This document shows, in pieces, positions 12,001 to 21,502 of a stretch of DNA of 64,000 nucleotides. Position 1 is the stretch's first letter. Each line of letters begins with the position of its first letter. The notes under the pieces are model-generated. The model did not search any database. It was given only the letters and a program-made list of their open reading frames with translations, and was not told the origin of the DNA. The position numbers and the translations under genes were made by a program. The stretch is from Hedera helix (lineage: Eukaryota > Streptophyta > Magnoliopsida > Apiales > Araliaceae), in assembly GCA_947179155.2 (NCBI GenBank), contig OX359275.1:4963501-5027500 (forward strand), read 5' to 3'.

Positions 12001-15000
12001 TTATAGGCCTTTGACATATCACCAAAAATAGAGAATGTTTGGGCAATGGCCTCCCAAAGCTCGTAAGTTGGCCCTTGAAACATATAACTGCTCCTCGTGC
12101 TAGGTTCTATCGAATTGGATATCCATGTTTTCACCATGGAATTATCAGACTTCCATTCTTCCTAAGCAGCACTCGCTTGTGGCATCGTTGTCATACCATT
12201 AATGAAATGCTGCATACAATTAGCTTTAATTGACATACGACATGCTTGAGAGATAATTGTTCTCATCAAACTTAAATGGACCAAGAACCAAAGCTATGTT
12301 AAGGTGGTGGTTTCTAACTAACTGCCCTTTATTCATCCCAGTAGTATCACCACTATTAATGGAACTAGATTTTTCCATGATATGGTATAATAAAAGCAAT
12401 AAGAATATCGAAATATCAACGAGGATGATTCAAAGGCTTAAGGAACACTATATGGCAGAAAGGTAAACAATATAGTTACCGGCAGCGGAAAAAATAGAGA
12501 TGATACCACTGTATATGAGAATTTTTTTTGAAGAAACTTGAACCAAACAACACTTGGCTACTGGTTTTTTGAGCAGGTTTAAGTATAATAATGGAACCTG
12601 GCTCTGATACAAAGTTGAAACCCATATTCAGGGATGTGAGAACACAGAAATTAGTGAATTTGAGAGCTTATCATCCTTCTCATCATTTCATTGTATATTA
12701 CATTCTGTTACAATTAAGCTACAATTAAGGCTCTAATTAGAGCTGTAATCAAGGCTAAATACTACATTCTAACGTACATCTTATTACAGCTTGACTTCCA
12801 ACTTCCTTCTCGTTTCAACTTATCTTACTCGGCGGAAGATGAAAGTAAGAGGGAGAGACCTGTTATGATACACAGGGCCATTCTCGGGTCTGTTGAGCGT
12901 ATGTTTGCTATACTTCTGGAGCACTATAAGGGGAAATGGCCTTTCTGGCTTAGTCCACGTCAAGCAATTGTTTGCCCAGTATCTGACAAATCACAATCGT
13001 ATGCTCTACAGGTTGGTCACCTTAGTGTGCTTTTGTATTGAATTGATTGACCTTTATAATGTTACTTCAATTTGTAATTAGATGCATGGTATTAGTGAGA
13101 TGGGTTGTGCTCCTTTTCTTGTTTGTTTATTTGAGTTAATGTTGATTTCCTACAGTTTAGGATTTCCTTCATTTCTGAACTAGGTTTTCCTAGTACAAAA
13201 TGTAGCTTTTATACCTGTGTACTTCAACTGCTGTCTTCAACTGAAAATTTAAAACTTTCTTTTTTTGCCGTAGAAAGGATGACATTTGTCTATTTCCACT
13301 CCAACATGTCAGAATATCATTGTTTTCTCTTCTGTTACTTTTCATAGGTACGGGAGCAGATCCATGAAGCTGGTTATTATGTTGATGTTGATACAAGTGA
13401 TAGGACTATCCAGAAAAAGGTGCATTTTGACATCCCTTCATTGCTTACCATTTTGCAAATCTCAATCATTCTCTATACTGTTGCTTCCAATCAGGCAATT
13501 CACTTGCACTAGTCAATATACTGTTGCTTGCGAGAACCATGTTTATGAACATTTGTTTGAAGCCACATCACTTGTACTTTTCTTAGGCCTGGAGGATAAC
13601 TAGAATAATTAGGCAATTCACTTGCATTGGTCAGTATACTGTTGCTTGCAAGAACCATGTTTATGAACATTTGTTTGAATGCATCTCATTTTGTAATTTT
13701 CTTTCCATGGGTCCATATGTAAATCATCATATTTTCTTCCCGCTCCCTTACTTGGATTCATCAAGAATACTGGAGTTCCCAGTTAAAAGAGAAATTCATT
13801 TGGCATTTCATGAACAAAAGCTAGAGGAGAGTAGGATTAATGCATTAAGAAATAAATAAATTAGTATGACACATGGGGCCATTGGAAGCAGGATTATAAA
13901 TTATCATCTTAGTGTACTTTCATTGGTTTGTCATGCAATTGCTTTGCTTTATTGAGGAGATCACGTTTGCTCACGATTACAGCTTTAAATTTAGCAAGTC
14001 ATGTGTGATTGAAACAAGCCTACAGCACCTTTATTTTGACATCTGTAGCCTTTTACATCCGAATATGATTTAAGACCATTTTTAATGTAATCTAAAATAA
14101 TGACCTATTGCAATCTGATCCCAAGGCCAGTACCCTGTTTGTCTGTAGCAGCTAAATCAACTAATTAATGTTGATATTTGTACCCAATCTTCAATCCTCA
14201 ATTCCCCATTCTCAAGTCAAAACCCTAATAGCTTATTGCATTACCCTTGTTAATTACTTGTTCAGCTTTCCAGTTGTGTTATACTCTTCATGCATTAATT
14301 TCTGTTTATTGTTTCACCATAAGAATTGTGGATTTGGTATTCCTGAATTCTCTTTCTTTATTTAGTTAGCTTGTCCAACTATTTACTGATATTGTGACTC
14401 CCTGCAGGTACGAGAAGCTCAGGTGGCACAGTACAACTATATATTGGTTGTTGGTGAGGAGGAGGCCAACACCGGAAAGGTTATTCCTTTACCCTGATAA
14501 TTGTCTATTGTCGGTAGATTGTTACTATTACCATGTTTATATTTGTTGTATTTTGAACTTCAATGTTTTGGGCCTTCTTGGTACATGTACATGCATGGCT
14601 ATATGCATTATAGTTCTGTAAGTTAATAGAAGTGTCCTTCAATATTAATGTCCTGAATTAGATCTGTAAGCCGGCCAGTTGATCCGTCTTCGCAAAATTT
14701 TGAGTTGTCTTGGATTGCTTTCTTGGCTAATAGATTCCTGAATAGAGTAGTTACCCATAGTTTATAATATTTTTTTGAATACAGTGCACATCTGGGAAAG
14801 TTGTGTAAAGAAAAATTTGTAATTACGCCGATGAGTGAAATGTCAGTCAACTATCAGCCAAAAAAAAGAGAGACTATCAGTGCTCTGAACAATTGCTTAG
14901 GTAAGATGCTTCGGTGGGGCTGCGATACCTTGACGTGTGTGATTGTTGAGCTGTGAATGTGAAGGAAACCCTAAATTGCTGTGTTAACTGTTCATGTAGG

Positions 15001-15347
15001 AATATGATGCATGTAGTTTACATTGTTATTGGCGCAGCTACTACTTTGTCCACATCAACTTTTTTCTTATGGTGTTGGGAGAAAACTTGCTTATTATTTA
15101 CCATTCCATGAGTTTACCTCGATACAATTCTCTTGATATTTTAAATAATGCCGTGGTTCATTCAACAGAAACTTTTAACTATTCTGAACTTAGCACTCTG
15201 ATTGTTTAGCGAATCTAATTCCTTGCTGCAAATTGTCTTTAATTTTTCCAGGTAAGTGTACGCGTAAGAGACAAGGCTGACCACTCGGTCAAGACCATAG
15301 AGAATCTGCTTGCACATTTCAAGGAAGAGGTTGCTGCATTTCATTAG
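1..15347 (+). CDS. Threonine--tRNA ligase (ThrRS), 3' part, 15 exons
   Basis: Charges tRNA-Thr with threonine in the cytosol and/or an organelle; targeting cannot be judged because the N-terminus lies before the window. Exons: 1-52 (partial), 131-220, 1272-1360, 1581-1677, 1765-1851, 2858-2942, 4337-4431, 5010-5042, 5138-5224, 5965-6057, 6796-6888, 12790-13011, 13348-13419, 14408-14479, 15252-15347 (stop TAG). All introns are GT-AG and all phases join, giving 453 residues. The start is the end of the editing-type domain (PNTSFVKAF). The class II core follows, with Zn ligands C151 (MNCPGH), H202 (DDAHIFC) and H328 (MIHRA). Their spacings of 51 and 126 residues equal those I recall for E. coli ThrRS (C334, H385, H511). 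Motif 2 arginine is R180 (HRNEASG) and motif 3 arginine R337 (SVERMF). The anticodon-binding domain is about 355-453. Nothing in the visible part looks broken. The long intron 6889-12789 holds a retrotransposon. Very confident of identity; exon edges were read by eye. Confidence 0.95.
131..220 (+). CDS. ThrRS exon (second visible)
   Basis: Acceptor ttttcag at 124-130 and donor gtaatt at 221. It encodes 30 residues starting ASSAYWRGNKD, the segment joining the editing-type domain to the catalytic core. It is listed separately because the longer open frame at 104-487 runs through both splice sites and is not the real product. Confidence 0.9.
1860..2857 (+). other. ThrRS intron with unexplained less AT-rich block (1966-2358)
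   Basis: The intron between exons 5 and 6. Within it, 1966-2358 is less AT-rich than its surroundings and open on both strands: 130 codons on minus and 65 on plus from 2007, the latter reading MCLAKLWAAKNG. I recognise no family and see no splice sites or terminal repeats. It could be a decayed fragment of another gene or transposon captured in the intron. No function is claimed. Confidence 0.3.
7024..7221 (-). repeat. 3' LTR of the intronic Copia element
   Basis: On minus the LTR starts TGTTAGAATG and ends GGGTTTCA, about 198 bp. It matches 12616-12773 but carries about 40 bp extra near its outer sequence (the stretch with tttaaataacagattt around 7183-7215), so the two LTRs differ by an indel as well as substitutions. 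Confidence 0.88.
7322..8600 (-). pseudogene. Copia reverse transcriptase / RNase H remnant
   Basis: From high to low coordinate on minus the fragments show a QLDVKNAFLHG-type motif (about 8390), MYELKQSHRAWF and the catalytic YVDDI box (within 8070-8285), the YLSYTRPDI stretch (7632-7961), and RNase H motifs SSAEAEYQT and TKHFELDRHFVK (7322-7573). Several frames are used, so it is broken by frameshifts and stops. The family is Copia pol of the RE1-like type. Confidence 0.88.
8880..10300 (-). pseudogene. Copia integrase and gag-pre-integrase remnant
   Basis: 9111-9437 reads MKTPKSLWGDQVLFATLLINR followed downstream by DFIRHKKGT, the C-terminal part of a Copia integrase with its usual W-G-D and LINR landmarks. 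About 10200-10300 on minus reads VLVADGSL, the gag-pre-integrase start. The region between is fragmented by frameshifts. Confidence 0.75.
10340..11200 (-). mobile_element. Nested, internally deleted LTR element (TRIM-like), TSD ATAAG
   Basis: An 861-bp unit with identical 5-bp flanks ATAAG at 10335-10339 and 11201-11205. On minus it begins TGATGGGGATC and ends GCATCA. It consists of two ~410-430 bp direct copies (10340-10751 and 10768-11200) separated by only a primer-binding site (10753-10763, TGGTATCAGAA on minus, tRNA-iMet type). The first ~21 bp of the second LTR are missing, replaced by the PBS, as if a deletion ran from just behind the PBS into the 3' LTR. It splits the host Copia protease region between FTTY and the following TPCS-like residues. 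Confidence 0.87.
11230..12466 (-). pseudogene. Copia gag remnant
   Basis: 11823-12137 on minus carries a gag (UBN2-type) segment with ELWEAIAQTFS and KSFERQL. 11230-11706 carries a C-rich nucleocapsid motif (CDYCERPKNTRDACFKLHG). Just downstream the protease region reads HMTDSSKLFTTY and is then cut by the nested LTR element. Stops separate the parts. Confidence 0.8.
12616..12773 (-). repeat. 5' LTR of the intronic Copia element
   Basis: 158 bp. Paired with 7024-7221 and followed on minus by the primer-binding site. Its outermost bases read TTCTAAC on plus, immediately before the 16-nt tail of the host intron. Confidence 0.88.
12790..13011 (+). CDS. ThrRS exon 12 (largest visible exon, motif 3)
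   Basis: This 222-nt exon encodes 74 residues. They include the third zinc ligand (MIHRA), class II motif 3 (GSVERMF) and the start of the anticodon-binding domain (LSPRQAIVCPVSDKS). Its acceptor (ttattacag, ending 12789) lies only 16 nt beyond the end of the Copia 5' LTR, so its recognition now depends partly on retrotransposon sequence. Donor gttggtc at 13012. Confidence 0.93.
13493..13705 (+). repeat. Tandem duplication in a ThrRS intron (period 118 bp)
   Basis: The block beginning aggcaattcacttgca at 13493 recurs at 13611 with few changes, including tatactgttgcttgc and gaaccatgtttatgaac. A local duplication inside the intron after exon 13. Confidence 0.85.
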
Positions 15348-15952
15348 TGCTGTGTTTTGAGTAGGGAAACAGAACATACAAATGAGATGGTTCTTTTGCA
15401 AAATAACTAGAAACTTGAGCCCAATGTGGAAGAAAATGATGTCTCTTAAAACAATATCTCCAAACTCAATGATGTCTACTACTAGAGAATTGCCAACTTG
15501 TATCCATTTATTTTACTACATTTAGTGTCAATACATCAATGTATTTTGTTTTTAGATTGTTGTTCTAGTAGCAGTAGTTTCTTACTGTTGATTTGATTTT
15601 TTGCAAAGCTCGAGACAAATTATATAATATCCATCTCGTCATGGTGCTTCAACTACTCCCAATAAAATGTGTGAAGATGATGAACATGGTCACACGTGCA
15701 CTTGGTTTGGATTACCTGTTTAAGGAGTTTCATTCTTCATTTGTTTATTCAACTGATTTGAGTTACTGTTAAAGTTGGAGCTCCTCCCAGTCACAAGAGA
15801 AACATGCATCATGCATACATGTGCAAGTCTATAAATTATGTACTTTTCTTTTCTCTTCTTTTTTGTTTGTTTGTTAAAAGACTACCAAAATTGACAGGGC
15901 CTTCTGAAACGATGCAGAGGTGCCCTTCGTTTCAGCTGCGGCTGCATATCTC

Positions 15953-16083
15953 ATCTTTAAGTACTCCACAGGGCAATTTTTCTTTAAATCACTGTGAACC
16001 TGCTGTCTATTTAATCCGGGCTCGACAAATTCGATGGGTTCATGATCTTTCAGTACTCCACGATGCAATTTTTCTTTAAATAA
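15953..16083. repeat. 38-bp direct repeat, spacing 92 bp
   Basis: Both copies read atcttt[aa/ca]gtactccac followed by caatttttctttaaat. Copy 1 starts at 15953, copy 2 at 16045. On minus the region stays open for about 64 codons (15874-16068), so it could be a decayed duplicated exon; no protein family was recognised. Confidence 0.6.
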
Positions 16084-16260
16084 CTTATATTCTATGTATA
16101 CTCCAATTGTTTTGTTTCTGGTAGGGTTTGAAACGGGACAACTCTAGGGTTACAAATGTTACGAGGTGTTTTTGCAGTAAAGAGGGGCCAATCTTGATGT
16201 ATCAACCATTAGACTGAATTCATCTCTTTTCAAGCTCTTCACTTTTATCACTGGTAGTCT

Positions 16261-16290
16261 CTCCCTCCCTCCCTCCCTCCCTCCATCCAT
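16261..16290. repeat. CCCT microsatellite
   Basis: About seven tandem ctcc/ccct tetranucleotides, ending in catccat, just beyond the 3' end of the RSS3-like gene. Confidence 0.9.
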
Positions 16291-16491
16291 GTCTTTCTGC
16301 ATAAACGTCACGGTGTTCTTAGATCTCACCATCTAATCAGAGATATAAAGTACCATCTGATTGTTTGTACATATGATAACAGTCAAGTTTTCACTGCGAA
16401 GGGAGCGATCAAAGAAGTAACACTCAGCGTTAACACTAAAAACTAAAATGGAGTACAATAATCCAGACATTAACAATTCATAGTTCCCCAG

Positions 16492-18266
16492 TTAGTATCC
16501 ATTGTTAGGCAAACTGCTAGTTGTTACAATATTTAAATCGTGATGATGATGATAACTAAAATGCTGACGGTGTCGTCCATTATAAGATGCTGCCATGGAA
16601 CTACTCTCCCCCACATTATCCTCGGCCACTTTCTCATTACCAATGAACTCCATAGCCGACCCATTACTGGGTGATATATATTGCGGCTGAGGCTGAGGCT
16701 GAGGCTGAGCTTCACAATAGACTTGTGGCGACGAAACAGCTGGCACGACAGATGGGAGTTTTGATAGGAGCGCTTCAAGGCTGCTCATTGAGGGAGTTAT
16801 GTTCACCGGAGGATGACTAATAAAATGGTGATAGAAATGATCAGGCGGGGGTGGTGCTGCTAATGCTCTGTTGGCATTGTTGTTGTTACTGGCTTGGATG
16901 AATTGCCATGCTTGATGATCTGGTGCAGTACTATTATAGGAAGTATGATCATTAATGATCTTGAAGGGATAAGAAGATGAAGAAGGGTGTGGCAATAGCA
17001 CTCCTGGAATGCTCTCTATATAGCTCAACTTCTTTCTCAGTAACACAACATAGCTCAAGTCCTCAATCACCTTCAATATTATAAATATATCCAATATGTT
17101 ATTAATTAATTACACGAAGTATTTATTAGTACTGGCTACTACATATATAGCCAAAACTGGTAAGTGAATGTTGAGAGAGAGAATGGAAACCTTGTGAATG
17201 GATCCCAATTGAATAACACCTTCCCTAACTGCAATCAAGGCTATGGTCTGCAACATATAGATATGCATGTGAATAGATAGATATATATGTTAGATCTTGT
17301 AAACAAAGTTAAGATTTTGGGGAACAGGAGATATTTCGTTAGTGTTAAATGGATGTATACCTCTATGCCCGACTGGAACTGTGCCTCCCAAGTCCTAGGG
17401 TACTGTTAGAATAAACATTTTGCATTTGTTTTGTGTAAGCAGCGCACAAGGAGAACAAATCTATATATAAATATATATATATAGCAGGAAAATACATAGT
17501 AGCTTACCATGTATAAGAATATATATATATATAGAGAGAGAGATAGAGAGGAGTGATCCATAATTATGAATATTATCCCAGCAAAAACATCTCTAACCGT
17601 TCATCTAATTAACGGGTGAGATTAATAGAGATTAAACCCTTCTGTTACTGTTAGTAGTAGTTGTATAGAGAAATGTCTTAAATATTCTCACTAATGTTAT
17701 ATTTAAATAAATTCAATATATTTATTTGTATAAATAATTTATTAAGTAATAAAATTTAACATTATTAACTAGTTTCAATGTATTTATTTTTATAAATAAT
17801 TTTTTAAGTATTAAAATTTAAAATTGTCAATTATTTTTAATGTATTTATTTGTATAAATAATTTCTCAACTAATTAAATTTAACATTGTCAATTATATAT
17901 ATTCAACGTATTTATTTGTATATATAAATAATTTCTTAAGTAATAAAATTTAACATTATCAATTATTGTGACAATTTGATTGTTTAAAATTTAAACTCTA
18001 TATTGTAATAAAATTTGATTTAATTAGTATAAATTATATTACAAATAAATACATTTAAACTATTTAAATATTATATTAGTGGGGTATTGAAGATATTTTT
18101 TCATGCAACTACTAAGACTAGTGGCAGTTTTAATTTTTTTTGCCTGCCACTATTAAGAATGAATTTAATCTCTATTAATCTCGCTTATTAGATCTTGCAT
18201 TGGACGGTGAGATATGTGTTTACTAGATTAGTATCTATAATAACTATTTATTATGGATCATTCTTC

Positions 18267-18310
<44 letters not shown>

Positions 18311-18944
18311 GTCTCACAGAGTCAGCTAAATTGTTCCATGCAGACAAGTTGATTTCTTGTTCACTTGGTTCCTTGAAAATCCATTTATGACTATTATCTG
18401 CAGCTACTTTTCCAATTAAGCTGCACTCAATTGATTGGATTATATATTAACGAACCAATTAAGCTTCATAAATAATGATAAATAGTTGTATAATTAATAT
18501 CGTGACTTAATTACCCTTCACCATAGTTGTAAATTTCATGGGACATCTTGAAGAAGAGCTCTGGCTGCAACCCTGCAGCTTGGTATGGCTGATGATATTG
18601 ATCATGATGGTTTCCGTAGACTCCCTGACAATCATCGCTACAGTCCTTCTCCGCTGTTGAGGCACCAAAATTGCAGAAACCATCTTCCCATGCCAATATC
18701 CTGATCAATCATCATCATCGTCATCATGTTTACAATAACTAATATGGAAAATAGAGTACTGCAATTAATTAAGGATGTAATTGCATAATCTATCTATCTA
18801 TCTATCTATATATACCAGTTCCTCCTGTTTCCTCTTGACCTATCAAATGCTCCTCCTTGGCTATCCCATCTATATATGTATACATCACAAATTAAGAAAA
18901 CATAATTAATTAAGAAGAACTATACACATGTAGAACTGCATCTG

Positions 18945-19010
<66 letters not shown>

Positions 19011-19213
19011 TAGCTAGTTTTTTCTTTCTGCAAAGTTTAATTCCGGTGGTATTAATGAAAATAAAGAATTAATTACTTGGGTGGTGGATAGTTTCTAGGC
19101 AAGATCCTCCAAAAGACAGCATAAACCCATTGAGAGTTTTCATGAATGCACAAGCTTCTTAGGGTGTGCTGAAGGAGATGAGTCACAGCTGATTGGCTCA
19201 GTTGTTCTTCCAT
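16492..19213 (-). CDS. RSS3-like bHLH-MYC N-terminal domain protein, 385 aa, 7 exons
   Basis: A nuclear regulator of the RICE SALT SENSITIVE 3 (RSS3)-like family. In rice, RSS3 bridges JAZ repressors and bHLH factors in jasmonate responses; that role is inferred here. Exons on minus: 19077-19213, 18816-18869, 18515-18700, 18318-18420, 17361-17402, 17191-17247, 16492-17070. All junctions are GT-AG and in phase. The start is MEEQLSQSAVTHLLQHTLRS. The domain runs to about residue 225, with landmarks FWRILPRNYPPP (36-47), ILAWEDGFCNFG, PELFFKMSHEIYNYGEG, EAQFQSGIETIALIAVREG and VIEDLSYVVLLRKKLSYIES (from 194). The tail (about 230-385) is low-complexity: NNNN, PPPP, a QP run and HHHH. No basic helix-loop-helix segment is present. 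Intron 4 (17403-18317) holds an inverted-repeat element and intron 1 a long AT microsatellite; both lie outside exons. The ORF is intact and likely functional. Confidence 0.93.
17551..18264. mobile_element. Inverted-repeat non-autonomous DNA element in intron 4 of the RSS3-like gene
   Basis: Ends GAGTGATCCATAAT (left) and, on minus from the right, GAATGATCCATAAT. The inverted repeats extend about 90-110 bp and share a well-kept core, GAGATTAATAGAGATTAAA, at about 17619 and on minus at about 18160-18185. It sits in an AT/GA microsatellite, which hides any target duplication. No coding capacity. The family is uncertain (MULE-like MITE or other). Confidence 0.75.
17712..17967. repeat. Four tandem ~63-bp repeats inside the intronic element
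   Basis: Units start at about 17712, 17775, 17837 and 17903, each with tcaatrtatttattt, then ataaataatt, then aaaatttaacattrt. Spacing is 62-66 bp. They form the interior of the inverted-repeat element. Confidence 0.8.
18953..19008. repeat. AT dinucleotide microsatellite in RSS3-like intron 1
   Basis: Uninterrupted (ta)n of about 56 bp inside the first intron. Other AT/GA tracts occur at 17460-17545 and 18265-18310. Such tracts are usually length-polymorphic. Confidence 0.95.
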
Positions 19214-19286
19214 CAACTCTCTCACTACTCCTTTTTAACTGTACTTGTATCTTTTAAACGAGGGATACCACAATACCCTTTCCTCC

Positions 19287-19295
19287 CTTTTTATA
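19287..19295 (-). promoter_or_regulatory. Probable TATA box of the RSS3-like gene
   Basis: On minus TATAAAAAG lies about 75 bp upstream of the ATG at 19213, in a less AT-biased block (ggcggtgggtt just upstream on minus). Position and sequence suit a plant TATA box and imply a short 5' UTR. No transcription start was measured. Confidence 0.6.
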
Positions 19296-19329
19296 ACCCA
19301 CCGCCAAGTAAAGGAAACCTCTTTCACAT

Positions 19330-20578
19330 TTATTATTGCTACCTTAATTGTTGATATTTACATTATTTTTAATAGCGATAATTGCACATCCATGTATGTT
19401 AAATTGCTTAATTAAACTACGTAAGTTTCAAACAGTGATCAATGATATCATTGTTTTTTCATTAACTTAAGAAGGATAATTTAGTCACTTAGTTTAATAT
19501 ATCTAAACGTGCAATTATTACTATAGGTATGCAGTCATCAGCAGCCTTATTATTTATACCTCTGTTGCTCTATTTACCAAAATGATTTCCTTAATTAGAT
19601 CCACTCTTTTTTCCTGCCCGGTTTACAACCGGCTCGTCGTTCAAACCTTCAATTCATTCAACAGCTAGGCAACTACCATGAATTAATTTATTTATAAATA
19701 TAATCTCAACCTCTACTCTAACCAAATAAAATATATTAATTCACGTGGAATGCACAAAAAGAAAGACCAGAAAAATTATTCGGTGTTTTAAAAATAAATA
19801 AATAATATATTTTGTTTTTTTACATAATAATAAAATTTACTTTATATACTCCACTGTTATATATAAAAAAATTATATATTATTCATTTACTTTGAATATA
19901 TTAAATAATTTTTCGATTAAACCTTAGTGGTGGTATAATTCCACAGACATCATCATGAGTTACTGCAGCCATAGATTCTCCAAAGCAATGTTTATATATA
20001 TATATAAGATTTTTGTCCTTAGAACACATACTAAATACGAAAAATAATGTATAATATTATTTATTTATGTAGGTGTACTAAATTTAATGTATAAAAAAAT
20101 AATATACTAATATATCCCATGTATTGAATTCAATACAACTATATAAAAAAATAATTTTTAACGGTCCCTTCTCCTATTTTTCGTGCTTAATATATATTTT
20201 TAAAACACAAATTATGCAGATCCATATATATATATATGTGGCCACACATCTTTCTCTCTCCATCCCCTTTGCTAGGCCTTGTTTTCAAACCATTCTGACA
20301 CACTAGCACTCATTTCAGTCCCAGGTTATTTGTAACGCAATATAATATAATTTGCTTAGCTGCAGCGCTATTTAATTTTTCTGCATACCCCGTTTAATCA
20401 TTTCTGGTTAAACACCATATTCGTGTAGGGGCCACGTAGACAAAGGAGGCAAGGTTTTTTCACAGGGCTACTGTTTAGACCCGGCCCTCATCACACTGCA
20501 ATATCATAATTATATGATGTTTTGTAACTTTTCAGCTACTTTAACCCAAGCGTCTTATAACCATCACATAATATTATA
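19330..20578. other. AT-rich upstream/intergenic region, no gene seen
   Basis: Sequence upstream of the RSS3-like gene. Reading both strands I found only short chance ORFs, AT tracts (19991-20005, 20226-20238) and no RNA gene. Distal promoter elements may lie here but none can be supported by eye. Confidence 0.5.
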
Positions 20579-20836
20579 TTTTTTCATTTTAAATTATAAA
20601 ATTAATATTAATTTTTTAAAAAATTAATTTTAAATATTTATAAATTTAAAATTAATATAAATTTAATTAATTTATATTAATACAATTTAAGTCTTATAAA
20701 CTACTTATAAAATACTACTTGTTATAAATTTATTACTTAAAAAATTTAAATAAATCTCATCAATTTTAAATTTAAAAATATCTCAAATTAATTTTTAAAA
20801 AGTTAATAGTGATATTATAATTTAAAACAGAGAGAG
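20579..20836. mobile_element. Stowaway-like MITE (258 bp)
   Basis: Flanked by TA at 20577-20578 and 20837-20838. The right terminus on minus reads CTCTCTCTGTTTTAAATTATAA; the left terminus is the degenerate match TTTTTTCATTTTAAATTATAA. TA target and CTC...GAG-type ends are Stowaway/mariner traits. AT-rich interior, no ORF. Confidence 0.6.
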
Positions 20837-21384
20837 TATTTCTGATCATTCTTTATTAATTTTGTATTATTCCCCTTTTATTTAATTTTTCTTTTCTGAC
20901 AAAATCAAGAAAAAAACGTGCTTAATTAGCAATTGCTACGTACATGTAGCTAATGAGATTCAAGGTCACAGTCATATTGAACATGGTAGACTACGCTTAA
21001 TTTTCTTTTTGCTCAACTTCATTTATTTACTTAAATATTAACGTCAGACCAACAACTTTCAGCTAGAGTAATGAACAAGTGATTATGAAAAAGCTGCATA
21101 ATTTAAATTAGTGAAAATGAAAAGGAGTCAAATCATTCATGCATTAGTAAAGGAAAAATTAAATTATTTAGTTATTACGTGTATAAATTTGTCGGATGTT
21201 TTTTGCTGTAACAATTTAGCTGCAAGCTTTTACTCTTTGGATCGACCTGTGGTTGTGGTCCATATATCAAATCGCCATCCAAGAGACAGGAAGGCAGCTC
21301 ATATAGATACACACATTATTATGCAATTCTCTTCCTTCCATACTATAATTTGATCATTGAATTAATTGTCCACACATTCAAATT

Positions 21385-21416
<32 letters not shown>

Positions 21417-21502
21417 CACATGCATGCATGTAAATACTTCTTCACTTTTTGTACACTTGGGTTTAGACATTGCTTTCCACTAATACATCACAAAAAAGAC
21501 AA

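Larger units (their letters stand above)
7024..12773 (-). mobile_element. Ale/Retrofit-like Ty1-Copia retrotransposon in a ThrRS intron (antisense)
   Basis: The element has short LTRs at both ends, a tRNA-iMet-type primer-binding site (12601-12614, CTTTGTATCAGAGC on minus) and a polypurine tract (7222-7230, GAAGGGGAG on minus) directly before the 3' LTR. Order on minus is gag, protease, integrase, reverse transcriptase, RNase H, which is Copia order. All ORFs are broken by stops and frameshifts, so it is dead. The short LTRs and the LHGRPPK-type gag finger suggest the Ale/Retrofit lineage (inference). No convincing 5-bp target duplication was found (flanks ttggt and gtaca). A second LTR element interrupts it at 10340-11200. 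Confidence 0.92.
15348..16491. other. Convergent intergenic region between ThrRS and the RSS3-like gene
   Basis: The 3' ends of both genes face each other across 1.14 kb, so this stretch holds both 3' UTRs. It contains a 38-bp motif repeated at a 92-bp spacing (15953 and 16045), an 8-bp perfect stem (ctgaaacg / cgtttcag, 15904-15935) and a CCCT microsatellite (16261-16285). No tRNA or known small RNA was recognised. Confidence 0.6.

Noticed and set aside
7019..12778. Target-site duplication of the intronic Copia element
   Set aside because: Flanks ttggt and gtaca/tacat do not match; a partial resemblance of gtatactt to gtacatctt was judged chance.
16010..16045. tRNA-like sequence (ccgggctcgacaaattcgatgg)
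   Set aside because: A partial T-arm-like motif only; no cloverleaf, A/B boxes or acceptor stem could be drawn.
18600..18720. Upstream in-frame ATG of the 18511-18708 minus ORF (MIRILAWEDG) as a gene start
   Set aside because: The ATG lies in the intron before the acceptor at 18701-18702; the true start is in exon 1 at 19213.
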